A DNA stretch of 64,000 nt from Parasponia andersonii (GCA_002914805.1 JXTB01000133.1:811066-875065), one strand, 5' to 3'. Positions 22,144-33,569 are shown, counted from the first letter of the stretch. A program made the numbers and translations. Notes: a model not told the origin generated them from the letters alone.

Positions 22144-23011
22144 GTTTCTTTCTTTCCTTTTTTTTCCCCCTCTTTTTAATGCACATAACCGCAGCCACTG
22201 AATTCTTATGAATACGTGTATAGGTTAATATTTCTGAATTAGCTAGCCACCGATCGAAAAGATACTATATTTCCAGTTTGAGGAAGTATACCATATGATA
22301 AAATTAAAATTGCTCCAACAAACTTTACAAGTTGGTCCGTATAAGATAAAAAAGAAAGTTTTAAATTAAATTAAGACTTGCTAAGCCATACAAATGAAAT
22401 TTAAATTAAATTTAAATGGACTAAACTCGAAGGCCGCGCGCGGGCCCCAAAGTTAGATACACTAATGATCAAGCTAGGGTATCTTATATATATGTGTTGA
22501 TGAAAGTTGATAAAGATATATATGATATCCATTTCTGCATTGCATGCCTCTATGCTAGGTAAGACTTCAAAACCAATTAGTGGATATACGCTTTAAAACA
22601 TCTTTTTGGATTCCCTTTTATTCAATCGTCCATTTGCAGAGTACTTTCCTCGAGATATCAAATAATTTGACTATCACTACAAAAGTGCCGGAAGTGGCGT
22701 CCGATAATGCCATGCACACAATTAATTAAAACATATTTTTGATGTACTGTGTTCAATTTGGAAATTTTATTTAGTAATTTTTAGTCGCATTATAATTCGG
22801 TAGGTTTTGTACTCTCTTCGAATGGATGCTTTACGTATAAGTCCAAGGCGCGTTTGTCTCTCTAACACAAAGTGGATAAACAATCTGTTAGTTATTTATA
22901 TAATTTTAATGAAACAAGACAAATTAGGGAAACGAATCCTTGAAAATACTTTTTAGTTTTTTTTTTTTTAAACTTACTTTTTAGAGATTTGTTTAAAAAA
23001 TGAGAATTTTT
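22144..23011. other. Intergenic DNA, nothing firm
   Basis: AT-rich. A CACTACAAAAGTGCC at about 22675 resembles a CACTA-type inverted-repeat end, but no partner end was found. Confidence 0.4.
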
Positions 23012-23020
23012 TAAAAAATA
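23012..23020. repeat. MITE target-site duplication, left
   Basis: TAAAAAATA, identical to 23750-23758. Nine bases is the duplication length of Mutator-like elements. Confidence 0.75.
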
Positions 23021-23749
23021 GGATTAATATCGCTCATCTCCAACCTTTCCCTCTTGTATGATTAAGTTCTTTTTCTCTTTTTCGTAGCTTTTGAGTGCTA
23101 TACCTTACAATTTTGATTAATTATGTCATTTAAATCATTTTTTTGTCAATTTTGCCGTCAAATGTACATGTGCTCCTCATGTGAGCATTTTTTAAGAGAC
23201 TTTGGAGAATTTTAATTGCTAAAAGAAATCCCTAGCTAGTTTTTTTTTTTCTTTTTCATTGTTTTCTTTTTTTTTTTTTAAAAAAACGTTCATATTTAAA
23301 AGGAAATATAAGATAGAAAAAGTAAATAGCAAATAATTAAAATTATTTTTTAAAGAAAAAATAATTATATCTTAAAAAATATTTTTTTGAGATATTTTTT
23401 CATTATATGCTATTTATAATGATTTTCTATTAAAAAAAGAAAGAGAAAAAATAAATTTTTTAACAGAAAAAAAATATTTTCTTCAAATAAAAAAATATTT
23501 TTTTCAAAGAAAAAAATTATTTTAACTATAAATAGCAAATAATGAAAATATATCTCAAAAAAAATTCCCTAAAGCTCCTCAAAAAACGATCGCACGAGGG
23601 GTACATGCATATTTAACGGCAAAATTGACAAAAAATTATATAAAAGACTTAAGTGATTCAAAATTGTAAGGTTGAAGACTCAAAAACTACCCACAAAAAA
23701 AAAAGAAAAGGAACTTAATCAATACACGAGGAATGGTTGATATTAACCC
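23021..23749. mobile_element. Mutator-type foldback MITE with ~200-bp inverted arms
   Basis: The left arm (23021 to about 23215) starts GGATTAATATCGCTC. The right arm (about 23570-23749) read backward starts GGGTTAATATCAACC. The arms stay alignable for nearly 200 bp, with matching blocks such as TTGATTAAGTTC-like, CCTTACAATTTTGA and TTTTTTGTCAATTTTGCCGT. Exact 9-bp duplications TAAAAAATA flank the element. The roughly 350-bp centre is extremely A/T-rich and itself partly palindromic. No coding sequence. A transcript would fold into a long hairpin. Confidence 0.85.
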
Positions 23750-24429
23750 TAAAAAATATATAGCACATTTTTAATAGTCCGATAAGCATGTTGAGCATGG
23801 TCTAGTTATAACCTAGATATATAATATTTTGCAATGAGATTTAAAAAGTATACCATTCTCTAAAAATGCTCTTCTGAAAAATAAAGTTATTTTGCAAAAA
23901 GGCCCAATTATAATGGTAGAGCAGCATATATCAGATACAAGGTATACCTATCAATTACATTACAAGTATTTTCCTAGCTATAATTAAGAAACTGTTGAGG
24001 AAGTTGTTAAAAAGACGTGTTGCCGTACATACATATTATTTAGTGGAGAACAGTGTAAGAAAATCTGATTATAATTTGCAACAACTTTATTAGTATTTGA
24101 ATGATAAAATTAATGACGCGGCCGCTCATTATAGAAATTTATCTTAATTTCCTTCGTTTTTTAAGAATAAGATTTAAGAAATTAAGTATCTATACATAAT
24201 ACCATAGCGTCTCTTTTTTCTCTTTTCCCTTTTTCTTTTGATAAATAAGTATTATAGCTAGCATTAGCATATATGATATAACATATACGTAACGGAATTG
24301 ATCAAGCTAATTTACTAAAAATCCTTTTTTCCGTCATAACTCACTAGAGACGGCAATGATATCATGTATGTCCATATATATATATATGCACGATATTATT
24401 TAGCGTGACTAAATAGTTCATAAAATAGA

Positions 24430-24469
<40 letters not shown>

Positions 24470-25622
24470 GATATTATTTAGCGTGACTAAATAGTTCATA
24501 AAATAGACCATTTAGAAAGTAATGTTTTCTAGTTAAAGATATTTTTAGACTTACTATAAGTCATAACTTGTCAGATCAATAGAAAGAATTTCTAAAAATA
24601 GGTCCGTCACTTTCCAAATTCGTGTTTATAGTTTCCATAATTTTTATACATAATGAAAAGTACTATATATTACTTCTACATATACGTAATTACGTATAAC
24701 GAGAAGGCTAGATACAAATATACAATGCACTTTCTTTAGCGCGTATGTATCATGTTTTTATTTTTTTAGTTTCATTCTCTAGTATTTATTTATTTGCTAA
24801 AAACTGTTGTAGAGTTACATAAGGATTTTTTGTTTGGGTGCCGACATTCATATGAAGTCCCTACTGTGCAGGGTGGGGTGAAATCGCCTGGATTTTTCTC
24901 AGAAAATGAGTAGTGGGGATCACCAAGCCGGCCGAATAGTAGAAAGCGTATTGTGAAATTTTGATTACTTGTTGCATATTCGAATCAATTAATTTATTCA
25001 TTTATATTTTTTCCGCTAATATGAGCGGCAAACGTATTTTTGTGCGAATAAAAACTCTAATCTAATTTCCTCAAGTAGTTGACTTCTTAAGAGAATGAAC
25101 ATTTATTCAACATTATATATGGCAGGTGAAATATAATTAGTATTTACTAGCTATCTGTTATTACTTGTCACAATGAATTTAGTTTAACGAAAAAGGAAAG
25201 AAAAAAACAGAAAGAAAAAGAAAAGTTGTTCTTCACCTCTATTCAGAAACAAAATAAGAAATACAAAAGGGCGGAGCCGACATATGGCCGCTGTCATCAA
25301 CATGGAATGGAAAAATATGGCTCAGGAAAACTAGTTTGAAATTTTTGAGAAAGTCAGATGATTAAACACTCGCACTAGTGCCTTTGACAAGGAATTAATT
25401 AATTGCAATGAAAATTAATTAGGCCAATATGTAATGTAAAAACATATTACGAAAAATAGAACTATGTAATGCCAAAACCTATTACGAAACTAGGTCACTA
25501 TATGTGAATTTCCGGATGACTTAATGCAAATATACTAGCTAGCTAGGGTCCTTCCTTGAAGTGATGCCACTATTTCAGCCCACTTTCTTAATTCATTGCC
25601 ATTAGTATTATTTATTCCCTAC
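23750..25622. other. Intergenic DNA upstream of peptide gene 2
   Basis: No gene recognised. Contains a direct duplication of a roughly 45-bp block with GCACGATATTATTTAGCG around a (TA)n tract (24388-24510), described separately. Confidence 0.5.
24373..24510. repeat. Direct duplication around a (TA)n tract
   Basis: The block GCACGATATTATTTAGCG and its continuation ending AAAATAGACCA occurs at 24388-24432 and again at 24461-24510, separated by the TA tract 24432-24465. Both copies look identical. The first part of the block, with the same number of TA units before it, recurs at 33867-33902 and stops at an N. Confidence 0.85.
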
Positions 25623-25629
25623 TATAAAT
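25623..25629 (+). promoter_or_regulatory. TATA box of peptide gene 2
   Basis: TATAAAT in context CTACTATAAATATAACG, about 95 bp before the ATG at 25721. Confidence 0.55.
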
Positions 25630-25720
25630 ATAACGTTATACCCTTGATTGGTCTGTCACATAGTCACAAAAACAAGTACTTAAAACAAAAATTCTTTCCA
25701 TCTTATTTGAACGATATTCG

Positions 25721-26005
25721 ATGTATATGCGAAGGAAGAGCTTGATCTTCATCGTCAACTTTGCCAAAGCTATTGTGGTTTTGTTGATGATTTTCTCAGC
25801 TTCCAAACAGAGTCATAGTATTCAAGTTGCGGCAGCGGGCAGGCCGTGGCACCATGAACAGTACCACGTGAAGATTAAGAAGCAGATGAGGTTTGATCTC
25901 AAAACCAGAGATTATTCGACGAAAACTGCGTCGCAAGGGCCACCCACTCCCAACCAAAGGGGCAACAGTCCCTGTACCGGGATCACCTGCGGGCACCACG
26001 ACTAA
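25721..26005 (+). CDS. Secreted small peptide precursor 2, CTNIP-related by C-terminus
   Basis: 94-residue single-exon precursor. An N-terminal basic stretch (MYMRRK) is followed by a hydrophobic segment (about residues 8-26, IFIVNFAKAIVVLLMIF), consistent with secretion. The middle is basic and hydrophilic. The C-terminus reads QGPPTPNQRGNSPCTGITCG then HHD. The features P-(P)-x-P-N, R-G-N and C-T-x-I (85-88) recall the CTNIP peptides, but the second Cys follows after only four residues (85 and 90). The precursor also lacks RPLEGE. It is either a fast-diverging CTNIP relative or a separate small cysteine-containing peptide in the same cluster. An alternative ATG lies two codons downstream of the first. 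Confidence 0.6.
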   Translation: MYMRRKSLIFIVNFAKAIVVLLMIFSASKQSHSIQVAAAGRPWHHEQYHVKIKKQMRFDLKTRDYSTKTASQGPPTPNQRGNSPCTGITCGHHD

Positions 26006-26565
26006 AGTAGGCTCATGATGTCTGATGGATCTGTCGATGGTGCTGCATGCTAGATAGCTAGTCTAGGGTTTCTCCTTGATTTAATCTATAGCATTACTAA
26101 CGTTGCTTATATTATTTGCCTCTCCACTAATATATATAGTGTTACCGAATTCCTATTTGCCTCGGCTAGTATAGAGATTTGTCTTTGTGTTATCATAGGG
26201 ATTTATTTGATTTGTATTTTCCTTTTCGTTTATGGCTTATTGTTATTTTCCTGTAAATACTGTACACAGTGTAAATACAAAGATAATATCTATACAACTA
26301 TTGTTTTTCATGCACATGTCACCCATATATTATATATCTATATTGTATCTATATATATAATACATATAATACATATATAGGGACCAATTCTCATAAATAT
26401 TTTTGTTTTGACCTATTGGTGAGTATAGTTATTTTACAGTTTGATCTAATGGCGATCATTTGCATAGGTTATTTGCAGGGAAAAAAAAAAATCATTGATT
26501 GCATTTTGTACAATATGGAAGATGAAGACAGTTTTCTCACACTCACAATATCGGTACATTTTAAC

Positions 26566-26612
<47 letters not shown>

Positions 26613-27242
26613 ACGAATAGTGACTATAATCAGGATTTGTATTTCTAGCGATAGGAAAATTATTTTAGTGAATCGATAATATGGTGGGTTTCAAGTTTTG
26701 ATAAGATTTAAATGACCACTAAAAAAAAAGAAGAAGAAGATTCAAATGATAATACTTATTTTTGTAACAAATCTCTAACGGTAAATGTAATTTTTTTAGG
26801 TAAGAAAAATACGTGACGAAATTTTGTCATCGAAATTGTACTATATACATATTATTTGTTCTATTGGTGAAGGCAGCATACTAGTCGTAAAGTATTTTTT
26901 ATGTAGATATCTAATAATTATTTCGCGTGTTATAGATATTTATGATGGATATATATTAACGAGGCTGGTAATTGGTAAAAATGTGTATCGATCCCTATGT
27001 TTTCATAATCTTATCCGAAAACAAGCGGAACGAAATTAAGTAGTGGTCACTACTTTGAACATGACCGGAATTTTCCATGCACTTATACATACTCTTAGCT
27101 ACTAGCTCTATGTAATTCTTGATAGCGAGTAGCTAGAGTCTAGACATACATACGTGGAAAATTTCTAAATCTGAAAATTATTGGAAATAATCGTTGATCT
27201 AATTTTAATTGTTGCTGTAAGGAGAAAAGTCCATAAGAACCT
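26006..27242. other. Intergenic DNA between peptide gene 2 and the bHLH gene
   Basis: AT-rich, no gene. Holds a (TA)n tract at 26571-26612. ACGTGG (27152-27157), an ABRE/G-box-like core, lies in the distal upstream region of the bHLH gene. Confidence 0.5.
26571..26612. repeat. (TA)n microsatellite
   Basis: TA dinucleotides with one interruption (TT). Confidence 0.9.
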
Positions 27243-27261
27243 TGGGCCTTAGACCTGGGCC
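27243..27261 (+). promoter_or_regulatory. Two TGGGCC (site II-type) elements upstream of the bHLH gene
   Basis: TGGGCC at 27243-27248 and again at 27256-27261, about 670-690 bp before the bHLH start codon. Paired TGGGCC/T boxes are known TCP-factor targets in plant promoters. The role here is inference. Confidence 0.45.
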
Positions 27262-27928
27262 TGTTAGCCAATTCATTTTGATTTGGATCAGGCAGGCTCA
27301 GCCATCGGTGTCAAAAATCTTTTCCTTTCGCTTATATTTTATATTTATTTATTTTAGCAGTGGTCCAAACAGAAGAGTCACGTCTCAGAATTAATACTAG
27401 TAATAATAAAGTATGGCCTGGAAGCAACCCTTGACTTTCAGATCTAAATCTAAAATGGAATCCAAATATCTTCTCGGGCGAGTTTTGTGTTTTAGCTCAG
27501 TGAAATTGGAGGAATCTGTGTTTGAAGCTTAAGTTTCAATCAAAGATCCATACTGGGGTTTTCGGGTAATCAACAAGTTTGTACCTCTTTTTTTTTTTTT
27601 TAATTATTTTTCTGCGTTTTGGAGTATTTTAAACCATTTTTTGTGACTCTAAAACCTTGTTGAGCTTTAGGGAAGAACTGGGTATTATAGTATGTAGATT
27701 TTTCTTCATGTTCTGATAATTGGGTAGCCTTAAATTTTTGGACTTTGTCGAGTTTGAGAGTATTTTTATGGATTAGTGGATATTTGTGCCGTAGAAGGAG
27801 CTGATTATCAAAGATTTAAGTCTCTAGGTTAAACGGGTAGATTTGGGTTTCTGAGGTTTCTTCAATTGTCGGGATTTTAAGTTTGAGTATTTCAGATATC
27901 TGTGAGAAAGTTGTGGAAGGAGAGAGAG

Positions 27929-29437
27929 ATGGGTGAAAAATTTTGGGCTAATGTAGAAGACAAGGTCATGGTGGAATCAGTAGTGGGTACTGAAGCATGC
28001 CAGTTCTTGATCTCATTAGCTTCTGATAACGTGTTGTCTGGGTTTGTTACGCCGGCTGCAGATTTGGGTGTGCAGCAGGGGTTGTGCCAACTGGTTGAAG
28101 GCTCCAATTGGAACTACGCCATCTTTTGGCGAGTTGTGAGCTCGAAGTCCGGTGGGTCAGCCTTGATTTGGGGTGATGGACACTGTAGGAATCCGAAGGG
28201 TGGTGGAGCTGGAGATAAGATAACTAGTGAGGATGGTAACTTTGAGGGGGATGAGAAGAAAGAGCAGGTGAAGAAGCGGGTGCTTGAAAAGCTGAATGCT
28301 TGTTTTGGTGGCTCAGATGAGGATAATTATGCGAGTAAACTAGATGGGGTTTCAGATTTGGAGATGTTTTACCTCACTTCCATGTATTATAAGTTTCAAC
28401 TCGATTCAAATTCTGGTCCTGGGGAGTCATACAAGTCGGGTAAAGCAATTTGGGCATTTGATGCATCTAATTGCTCACACCATTACCAATCGAGATCATT
28501 TTTAGCAAGAGTAGCTGGATTTCAAACCGTGGTGTTTGTACCTGTGACTTCCGGAGTTGTGGAGCTTGGTACTTTCAAATCCACACCAGAAGAACAAAGT
28601 GCTGTGGATATGGTCAAAAATATTTTTGGGGTTGGGAGTTCTAGTTCCTCACAGTCGACTACAAAGGCATTTCCAAAGATCTTTGGACATGAACTAAGTC
28701 TAGGGAGTACAAAGTCACAATCTGTCAACATTAACTTTTCTCCCAAGGTAGAAGATGATTCGGCTTTTCCTTCAAAATCTTTTGACTTGCAAGCAATAGG
28801 TTCTTCTAATGGTCGAAGTGAGTCGAGTGAAATAAAACTCTTTCCACAACTGAACCAAATGAATGTTGGCGGTTTCAATGCCCAGACAAGAGTTTCTGGC
28901 ATGGAGCTGCCTAAGGATGATGCATTGCCTCAGCTTGATGAGCGGAAGCCAAGAAAGAGAGGAAGAAAGCCAGCAAATGGAAGGGAAGAGCCTTTAAATC
29001 ACGTGGAAGCAGAAAGGCAGAGGCGGGAGAAGCTTAACCAGCGTTTCTATGCACTAAGAGCTGTTGTTCCTAATATCTCAAAGATGGACAAAGCTTCTCT
29101 TCTTGGTGACGCCATTACTTATATTACAGACCTCCAGACAAAGATCAGGGTCATGGAAACTGAAAAGCAGATGGTAACCAATAAGCAACAATTCTCAGTA
29201 CCAGAGATTGATTTTCAATCAAGGCAAGAGGATGCAGTGGTGAGGATGAGCTGCCCATTGGATGCGCACCCTGTTTCTAGCGTTATCAAAATGTTGAGGG
29301 AACATCAAATTGTAGCTCAAGAGTCCGATGTTTCCACAGACGAAAACGACCGAATTGTTCATACGCTCTCCATTCAAACTCAGGGTGCTGATGCTGAGCA
29401 GCTGAAGGAGAAACTGCTGGCTGCACTTTCAAACTGA
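27929..29437 (+). CDS. bHLH3: bHLH transcription factor, bHLH3/JAM3-like (MYC-related repressor class)
   Basis: Intronless 502-residue nuclear protein beginning [17 protein letters not shown]. Residues about 4-215 form the bHLH-MYC N-terminal region that in this family binds JAZ proteins ([37 protein letters not shown]). NLS-like [10 protein letters not shown] lies at about 339-348. The bHLH domain (about 354-403) has the G-box reading residues His358, Glu362 and Arg366 in [12 protein letters not shown] leucine-rich helix and a C-terminal ACT-like domain (about 430-502, [20 protein letters not shown]) follow. As remembered, order and sequence are closest to Arabidopsis bHLH3, one of the JAM factors that compete with MYC2 and repress jasmonate responses. 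The ATG at 27929 was chosen because it gives the conserved MGEKFW start. A 5'UTR intron ending at TTTCAG (27895) is possible. AATAAA at 29634 may serve polyadenylation. Confidence 0.97.
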   Translation: MGEKFWANVEDKVMVESVVGTEACQFLISLASDNVLSGFVTPAADLGVQQGLCQLVEGSNWNYAIFWRVVSSKSGGSALIWGDGHCRNPKGGGAGDKITSEDGNFEGDEKKEQVKKRVLEKLNACFGGSDEDNYASKLDGVSDLEMFYLTSMYYKFQLDSNSGPGESYKSGKAIWAFDASNCSHHYQSRSFLARVAGFQTVVFVPVTSGVVELGTFKSTPEEQSAVDMVKNIFGVGSSSSSQSTTKAFPKIFGHELSLGSTKSQSVNINFSPKVEDDSAFPSKSFDLQAIGSSNGRSESSEIKLFPQLNQMNVGGFNAQTRVSGMELPKDDALPQLDERKPRKRGRKPANGREEPLNHVEAERQRREKLNQRFYALRAVVPNISKMDKASLLGDAITYITDLQTKIRVMETEKQMVTNKQQFSVPEIDFQSRQEDAVVRMSCPLDAHPVSSVIKMLREHQIVAQESDVSTDENDRIVHTLSIQTQGADAEQLKEKLLAALSN

Positions 29438-29633
29438 TCCGACTGTAGATGTGTATTTATTTTAGGCATCCGTCGACTAACCAATGAACCTCTTTTAGCT
29501 AACATTAACTCTTTGTACTGTAATATCCTTTAGAGTGGAACTTATGTCGTAAAATTCTCAGAGATGTTATTCGCTTTGTGATTTTGGTTATGTGCACTTT
29601 GGCTTATGCATTTTGGGGAACAGAAGCTGTGTT

Positions 29634-29639
29634 AATAAA
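29634..29639 (+). terminator. Polyadenylation signal of the bHLH gene
   Basis: AATAAA about 200 bp after the stop codon, within a T-rich 3' region. A plausible near-upstream element. Confidence 0.4.
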
Positions 29640-30730
29640 GGATGAATTTGAAGGTTACCTCACATGAAGCCTACAACATAGCTGCCATCAGAAAATCTAT
29701 TTCCAGAGTGGCGGGCAATCTACACTTTTTCCCCTTCTCCTTTGTTCCCCCAATGATGTTTTTCCATGTTATGTGTATTACGTGTTACAAAATGGCCGCA
29801 TTCATTTTGTCGACGATTTAATTCTATTATCTACTAATAAAATGTTAATGTGTTAGTGTAAAGATTGGTCAACATCATTTATAATGTGAGCTCTCTATGT
29901 ATGTGTGCATGTGAAGCGAGAATATATACAAGGGTCCACCTATATTGTTACTCTGTTTCATCAGTTTTATCCCCTGTTCTAATCAATGTATATATATGTG
30001 TGTATATGTATTTATATCATATTGCTCAAATACATTAAATTCTGAAAGCCAAATATGAAAGCAAGTTACTTAAGCTCATGCTCAGAATTTTCCAACTTGA
30101 GTTGCAAATCCTAGTTGTCCAGATTAACATCGTTTATTTTTTTGTTCCGTCTGTTTTCTCATTGAAACTCTGAAAAACCTTGGTCAACAAGATGTTTTTG
30201 AAAGGACTAAAATCGCAAAGTAAGCGTTGGCTAAATCAGGTTCTACACTGCGTTTTGGACTCAAGTGAAGACAAAGAAGAAGTCATAACCATGAAATGAA
30301 ATAGATAGCGCTTCGAAGAAAAAAAAAAATGTCCTTGAATATTGAGCAATGAAGAAATTATGATTTTGTATAGTTCCTTGACTATTGACTCTCAAATTCA
30401 ATATATATTCAATAGAGAATTTTTTGACCTCAGCGCTGACATTATAAACAACAAAATAAAGCAAAAAGAAAATATTCACGGGGCCCGGTCGTAATCAACC
30501 AAATCATACGCCTAGGTTCTTAAAATATCATATATTATATATGCTTGTAAAATTCAAATATTTAGACCCCCCATAAAAATATAATTACAAAAATTTATGC
30601 TCTATCTAATGTAAACATAAAACCTCAAGTCCCCCGCAATACAAGACTGTTGGGGATCCAACTTACCGTGTTTTGATTCGTTCTATTCCAATTAACCTGG
30701 TTTTGGTTCAACCTTCAAACCATATAACCA
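29640..30730. other. Intergenic DNA between the bHLH gene and peptide gene 3
   Basis: No coding sequence, repeat ends or RNA genes recognised. Confidence 0.5.
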
Positions 30731-30801
30731 AGTCAAAAATATATCACATGAAATATTTTTCAGTTTAAGCCATCCCTCCCCTTAAGAACAATACCGGTCA
30801 A
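30731..30801 (-). promoter_or_regulatory. Two W-box hexamers upstream of peptide gene 3
   Basis: AGTCAA (30731-30736) and GGTCAA (30796-30801) are TTGACT and TTGACC on the minus strand, complete WRKY-binding hexamers. They lie 60-130 bp upstream of the TATA box. That fits pathogen-induced expression known for CTNIP genes, but two hexamers could also occur by chance. Confidence 0.4.
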
Positions 30802-30857
30802 ACCGGGCTCATAAAGACTCTTGATCATGAGTCATATCACACAGAACTAGACCTATA

Positions 30858-30864
30858 TATAAAA
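30858..30864 (+). promoter_or_regulatory. TATA box of peptide gene 3
   Basis: TATAAAA within CTATATATAAAAGGG, about 170 bp before the ATG at 31033. The context resembles the TATAAAAGGGG of peptide gene 1. Confidence 0.6.
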
Positions 30865-31032
30865 GGGTCACTTATGTTTCCCTATAATAACCACACCAAT
30901 ATTAACCATCAATCTCAAGCAGAGCCTACTGTCATTTCACATTATTACTCACTTGTGTTCTGGTCCAATATAAAAGAATACATAGTTCATAAAACTTTGT
31001 TTTAAACAGAAGAAAGAAAAGAGAAAACAAAG

Positions 31033-31245
31033 ATGGGTTTTTCTCAGAGGAGAATTCTATTGACAGCTCTATTCGTTTTAAGCATTTTGTTTGCTTTGGC
31101 AACACTTGGAGAAATGAGGCCATTAGAAGGAGAGCCTTGGTTGAAGCTTCTTATTGATCAGGTACTCCCTAGGGGAGGTAACAGTACTCCTAGTCCAAAT
31201 CCATGTACTAACATTCCTGGTCAGGGATCGGGTACGTGCAATTAA
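31033..31245 (+). CDS. CTNIP/SCREW phytocytokine precursor 3
   Basis: 70-residue precursor. A short basic N-terminus (MGFSQRR) precedes a hydrophobic signal peptide (about 8-26). RPLEGE follows at 29-34, an amphipathic spacer comes next, and PRGG is at 46-49. The C-terminus is TPSPNPCTNIPGQGSGTCN with cysteines 58 and 69. The exact C-T-N-I-P string between paired cysteines defines the CTNIP (SCREW) family. These are secreted, stress-induced peptides that signal through the LRR receptor kinase HSL3/NUT and affect immunity and stomatal reopening in Arabidopsis. Length, single exon and layout fit the family. It is the best-conserved of the four peptide genes here and lies 1.6 kb downstream of the bHLH gene on the same strand. 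Confidence 0.9.
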   Translation: MGFSQRRILLTALFVLSILFALATLGEMRPLEGEPWLKLLIDQVLPRGGNSTPSPNPCTNIPGQGSGTCN

Positions 31246-33567
31246 TGAAAAATGTTGGAGAGAAGACTATACATGTATATACATTATATACATAACGACT
31301 ACCTGACTTCACTGTGGCTGCTGCTAATATACAAGAAGAGCTCTTAATTAGCTGATTCGGAATATACGTATATAGGCAATTTTTATTTATTTATTTAATT
31401 TTATTTTCTCTTTTACTATGGGAACAACCATGCATGTGTAAAAACAGTTTGGTTAAGAACCCGTGTAGTTAATTTGTTGTACCTATTTGCTAAAAATAAG
31501 TTCATCGATGAATGATTCAAACTCCATATATTGTTTATAATATATTTGTTTCATTAATTAAAATGTGTATATAATATTACTATTAGATGGTATTTTGGAG
31601 GGGACATGTTTCATTCTAGCTCTAGCTTGCTTTTTGTTTCCATGATAATAATAGTCTTGCTAGTTTCCTTTTTATCAATTCCTTCGTAAGTTATTCTTGA
31701 TCTCTTATCATTCCTTTTTTTTTTTTTTTTTCATTTTTACATGAAAAGTGATATATTAACATGATGTTTAGATTTAAGGCAGAATCAAGTCAGCATACAT
31801 TTCATGAGTTGCCGCCTAATATAATATATTTTGTTAACACAATCAATAATTAAAAATTATAAGGTAACAAGTTCAGGCATCACTCAATTCGATTCACTTC
31901 TAATATCGAGATTTTAAGTTCAAATCCTCAATCCCAATTTTTTTTTTATGTCCTAGCAATAAAAAAAAAAAAGCAGTACGATTTTTCACTTATAAATTTG
32001 CTTATACAAAAGTCAGCAAATTAATTAAGTGTGATCTAACGTAATTTAGAAATGAAAGTTTAGTATCAGGTAAGTTAAATAATTTGTAGAAAAATATAAT
32101 ATAGACGGCCAAATTGAATTAATAAGCTTGGAATGTCGACTTGTCATATAGTTCATATAACTCTAGAATAAGTCCAAGTCAAGATCATATCACTACAGAA
32201 AGTGTTGAAGACGAATAGATTTGGTGGGTACGAACCACTTACGTCTTGTTCTGTCAAATCTAAAGCACAACTTTGGATTGCTCCTGTGTATACGTCTAAT
32301 TAATTAATCTCAATAAAAAAATACATTTTTTTGTATCATTTTTAAAATACATAATGTTTTAAAAAATATATTGTTTTAATTGTAATCACAATTCGCACCA
32401 TTCTTTACGTCGACATTTTTTTGTCTATAGAATAAGATCTTCTATATTTAAAAGAGGCGGAAATTTGCGTCAAGAAAGAGCAACTACATGAAATGAAGTA
32501 GTTAAGAAAATTCATGCTGGCTTTTATGAATCTATGATTACAAAATAAAATGTAATGTAATTCTCTATTTTCATGTAGACAACAGAATTGTTTGGTAACA
32601 TTTATATTTCTTATTTTTATTGCTGAAATGGAAATTAAGGTTGGAGATGTCCATATTAAGAATATGTAGTTTGAATCTTTCATGAGATCTCCATCATCTT
32701 TTTTACTTTAAAAAAACGAAATTGACAACTCAAATTTGCACCCCTCAAAAAAAAAAAAAAAGAAAAAATCCACGGACGTTGCCCAGTAAATCCTCATTCA
32801 AGATTACTCCAGTTGAAACAATCGTCATAGGCAAAAAATGGAAATCAAACACCCAAATATCAATAGATAGATTCGATAATAGTTAAGGATTAATACTAGT
32901 TGGGATATCTAATATTATCAAATAATTAATATATCAATTCAAAATGAAATTAGGATCAGATTAAGTGATCGTCAGATTAAAATCACAATACCTATCAAGG
33001 ACAAGACGCAAGAGAGTTGCTTCTTCCTTTTCCTTTTTCAAAAAAAAAAAAAAAAACCATATAGTTTTTAATATGTCGTGAAAGGAATGAGATGAAATTT
33101 TTCTGGAAAAACATATCGTTTGTTTAGAACAAACAACACGTGTCTTTCTTTTCTAAATTACCAATTAGTGGCGTTTTAACTAAATAAAGGTGCGCATGTC
33201 GTTGTTATTATAATCGACGTAATTTCCTTTTACGTAATGTCGCTCTTCTCAAAAAGCACATGTATGCAGTGTACAGTAATGAAAGATATGTCGCTTAAGT
33301 AACATTCAAATTTTTCAAAAGCCACAGATTTTATATATTGAACGACGTGTAATTCTTTTTAACAACTTGTCGTTCGGTATTGAAAATGATACACGTCGCT
33401 CCTTTTTTTTTTTTTTTTTTTTTCTGTCGTAATACAGTTACAGAGCTTTTGTGATGTTGTTTAAGGGTTTGACGTCCATGTGTGCAATACCAACTATTGG
33501 TAATTAACAGTATTAGTAGATAAATAATCGATAGTAAATAGCAACAAGTAACCTGTAACAATATTTC

Positions 33568-33569
<2 letters not shown>
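31246..33569. other. Intergenic DNA, nothing firm
   Basis: AT-rich. Around 33140-33420 short words ATGTCG, ACGTCGCT and CGACGTGTA recur in both orientations before a long T-tract, like subterminal repeats of a decayed DNA transposon. CACTACAGAAAG near 32191 could be an end. Not resolved. Confidence 0.4.

Noticed and set aside
22675-22720. CACTACAAAAGTGCC as the end of a CACTA element
   Set aside because: No partner end or subterminal repeats could be found on either side.
24117-24124. GCGGCCGC (NotI site) as possible vector contamination
   Set aside because: Flanks are ordinary AT-rich plant sequence with no vector-like polylinker; it is a chance palindrome.
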